Of a DNA stretch of 64,000 nucleotides, positions 62,552-64,000 are shown in pieces. Made by a program: the position numbers and the translations under genes. The stretch's first letter is position 1. Each line of letters opens with the position of its first letter. The stretch is from NCBI GenBank assembly GCA_019347945.1, contig JAHWKK010000007.1, positions 1 through 64,000 on the forward strand, written 5' to 3'. The notes beneath the pieces are model-generated. The model worked only from the letters and a program-made list of their open reading frames with translations. It did not search any database and had not been told where the DNA came from. This DNA comes from Acidobacteriota bacterium (GTDB lineage: Bacteria > Acidobacteriota > Thermoanaerobaculia > Gp7-AA8 > JAHWKK01).

Positions 62552-63192
62552 AAGTGGTTCTTCTCGGCGCGCCCGGAAGTGGGAAGGGCACCCAGGCCGA
62601 GCTCCTCGAGGAGCGGCTCGGGCTTCCGCATATCTCCACCGGGGAAATGCTCCGGGACGCGGTGAGCGAGGGGACCGAGCTCGGGAAGAAGGCCGCGCCG
62701 ATCATGGAGGCCGGCGGGCTCATCTCCGACGATCTGATGAACGGGATCGTGGCCGAGAGGCTCGCGAGAGACGACGTCAGCGAGGGGTTTGTCCTCGATG
62801 GCTACCCGAGAACGGTGGACCAGGCGAAGAGCCTCGAGCTGATCGACGGAGGGAATGGCCCCGGAGATCTCCGGGTTATTCAGCTTTCGGTCCCCGATGA
62901 CGTCATCGTCAGCCGGGTGGCCGCGCGCCTTTCCTGCCCCAAATGCGGAGCGATCTACCATCGGGAGAACTGTCCTCCGAAAGAGGAGGGGAAGTGCGAC
63001 CGGTGCGGATCAGCGCTCGTGACGAGGGCCGATGACCGGGAAGGCGCCTCGGTTCGGAAACGGCTTGACGAGTATCACCGGGCAACGGTGCCGGTGATCG
63101 AGTTTTATCGCGATAAGGGGATGTTGCACGAGATCAATGGTCTCGGCGACGTCGAATTGATCTTTGAACAGATACGCAAGTTCCTGAACTGA
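62548..63192 (+). CDS. adk: Adenylate kinase, zinc-LID type
   Basis: 214 residues; interconverts AMP, ADP and ATP. P-loop LLGAPGSGKGTQAELL, ISTGEMLRDAV and DGYPRTVDQAK are canonical. The long LID carries four Cys (CPKC and CDRC), indicating zinc binding. It starts in an ATGA overlap with secY. Confidence 0.97.
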   Translation: MKVVLLGAPGSGKGTQAELLEERLGLPHISTGEMLRDAVSEGTELGKKAAPIMEAGGLISDDLMNGIVAERLARDDVSEGFVLDGYPRTVDQAKSLELIDGGNGPGDLRVIQLSVPDDVIVSRVAARLSCPKCGAIYHRENCPPKEEGKCDRCGSALVTRADDREGASVRKRLDEYHRATVPVIEFYRDKGMLHEINGLGDVELIFEQIRKFLN

Positions 63193-64000
63193 TGGGTGTC
63201 ATCCTCAAGTCGAAAGACGAGATCGCCACGATGGAGAGGGCGAATCGCATCGTTCTCGAGACGCTCGACGTTCTCCGGGAGATGATTCGCCCGGGGGTGA
63301 CGACGGCGGAGCTCGACTCGGTGGCGATGAAAGAGCTCGACAGGCGCGGAGCGAAGTCGCCCTTTAAGGGGTATGCGCCGAACGGGATGCCTCCCTATCC
63401 GGGTGTGGTCTGCAGCTCGGTGGATGACGTCATCGTCCACGGGATCCCGAATGGGAAGCCGCTGGAGGAAGGACAGATTCTGGGGCTCGACTTCGGAGCG
63501 GTCCTCGACGGGTTCGTCGGCGACGGGGCGGTGACCGTCGCGGTGGGGAAGATATCGAAGGAGGCGGATCGCCTTTTGCGAGTCACCAGGGAGTGCCTCG
63601 ATATGGCGATCGACGAGATGCGGCCGGGAAGACGGATCGGAGACATCGGGGCGGCGGTGCAGGAGCATGCGGAAGCGAACGGATTTCACGTGATCAGGAG
63701 CTTCGTCGGTCATGGGATCGGACGGAGCATGCACGAGGAGCCGCAGGTTCAGAACTACGGCCGTAGAGACCGGGGTCTGGAGCTGCGGGAGGGAATGGTT
63801 CTCGCGGTGGAGCCGATGTTGTGCGAGATGGGACCGATTCTCGAAAAGAGAATCGCAATGAGTCGTAATGGAACAGTCGATGATGTTCGAACCGACCGGG
63901 ATGGCTGGACGGCGCGGACGCTCGACGGGGGTTTGGCCGCTCATTTCGAGCATTCGATCGCGATCACGGGCAACGGGCCGGTGATTCTCGGTCGCGGCGG
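63192..64000 (+). CDS. map: Methionine aminopeptidase type I (3' end outside window)
   Basis: ATG 63192 shares a base with the adk stop. At least 269 codons are visible and the frame runs off the window. Metal ligands are LGLDFGAVLDGFVGDGA (two Asp), GHGIG (His), AVEPM (Glu) and FEHS (Glu). It removes initiator Met. Between EPM and DGW there are about 15 more residues than usual, containing a small DNA hairpin (63836-63854). Confidence 0.93.
   Translation, partial: MGVILKSKDEIATMERANRIVLETLDVLREMIRPGVTTAELDSVAMKELDRRGAKSPFKGYAPNGMPPYPGVVCSSVDDVIVHGIPNGKPLEEGQILGLDFGAVLDGFVGDGAVTVAVGKISKEADRLLRVTRECLDMAIDEMRPGRRIGDIGAAVQEHAEANGFHVIRSFVGHGIGRSMHEEPQVQNYGRRDRGLELREGMVLAVEPMLCEMGPILEKRIAMSRNGTVDDVRTDRDGWTARTLDGGLAAHFEHSIAITGNGPVILGRG

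Overview
The window is high-GC bacterial chromosome with a Gram-negative cell plan: lipoproteins, an outer-membrane-type beta-barrel, a DegP-like protease and murein recycling. The gene set and style (FHA/GAF/PP2C regulators, double-FHA zinc-ribbon protein, dense ATGA-coupled operons, short-repeat families) fit Acidobacteriota, perhaps Thermoanaerobaculia. That placement is an inference from gene content, not a phylogeny. No rRNA, tRNA or CRISPR array was seen.

Positions 1-8340 are accessory DNA. Four RHS C-terminal 'tip' modules lie in a head-to-tail array, all on the + strand. Each carries an almost identical ~315 bp core end, then an unrelated C-terminal domain, then a small envelope-type protein whose start codon overlaps the tip's stop codon (putative toxin/immunity pairs). 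Modules are separated by a recurring REP-like sequence (GGGYCASACCTTCG type), and most also share a spacer and degenerate heptanucleotide repeats. Two broken core fragments, an orphan secreted gene, a GSAGASPS-type repeat and a probable remnant of a REP-associated transposase end the region. One remnant stops exactly at a REP-like copy.

Positions 8377-31100 hold single-copy signalling and metabolic genes: a lone CheW, a zinc-ribbon/double-FHA protein, a diguanylate cyclase, an RNA uracil methyltransferase, ComEC, miaA, a TPR lipoprotein, a REC-only regulator divergent from an FHA-GAF-PP2C phosphatase, and a long operon murQ-anmK-nagA-nagB followed by an EEP-family lipoprotein and an HKD-family phospholipase. 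Together murQ to nagB convert anhydro-MurNAc to fructose-6-phosphate. GNAT, pyruvate kinase, a Crp-like regulator and a sigma-54 activator follow.

Positions 31100-47060 encode mostly envelope proteins: a DUF192 lipoprotein, a rhomboid-like protein without the catalytic serine motif, a TPR lipoprotein with two pepsin-type DTG motifs, a beta-barrel/cupredoxin/GGDEF-EAL operon, a YfhO-like membrane protein, an orphan ABC-2 permease, a TauE/SafE exporter, an SDR lacking its YxxxK pair, an HtrA protease and EgtD.

Positions 47336-64000 are the str, S10 and spc operons in canonical order: rpsL-rpsG-fusA-tuf, then rpsJ through rplO, secY, adk and map (running off the end). Most junctions are overlapping or tightly spaced. 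A strong hairpin lies between tuf and rpsJ, and rpsG-fusA has an unusually long structured gap.
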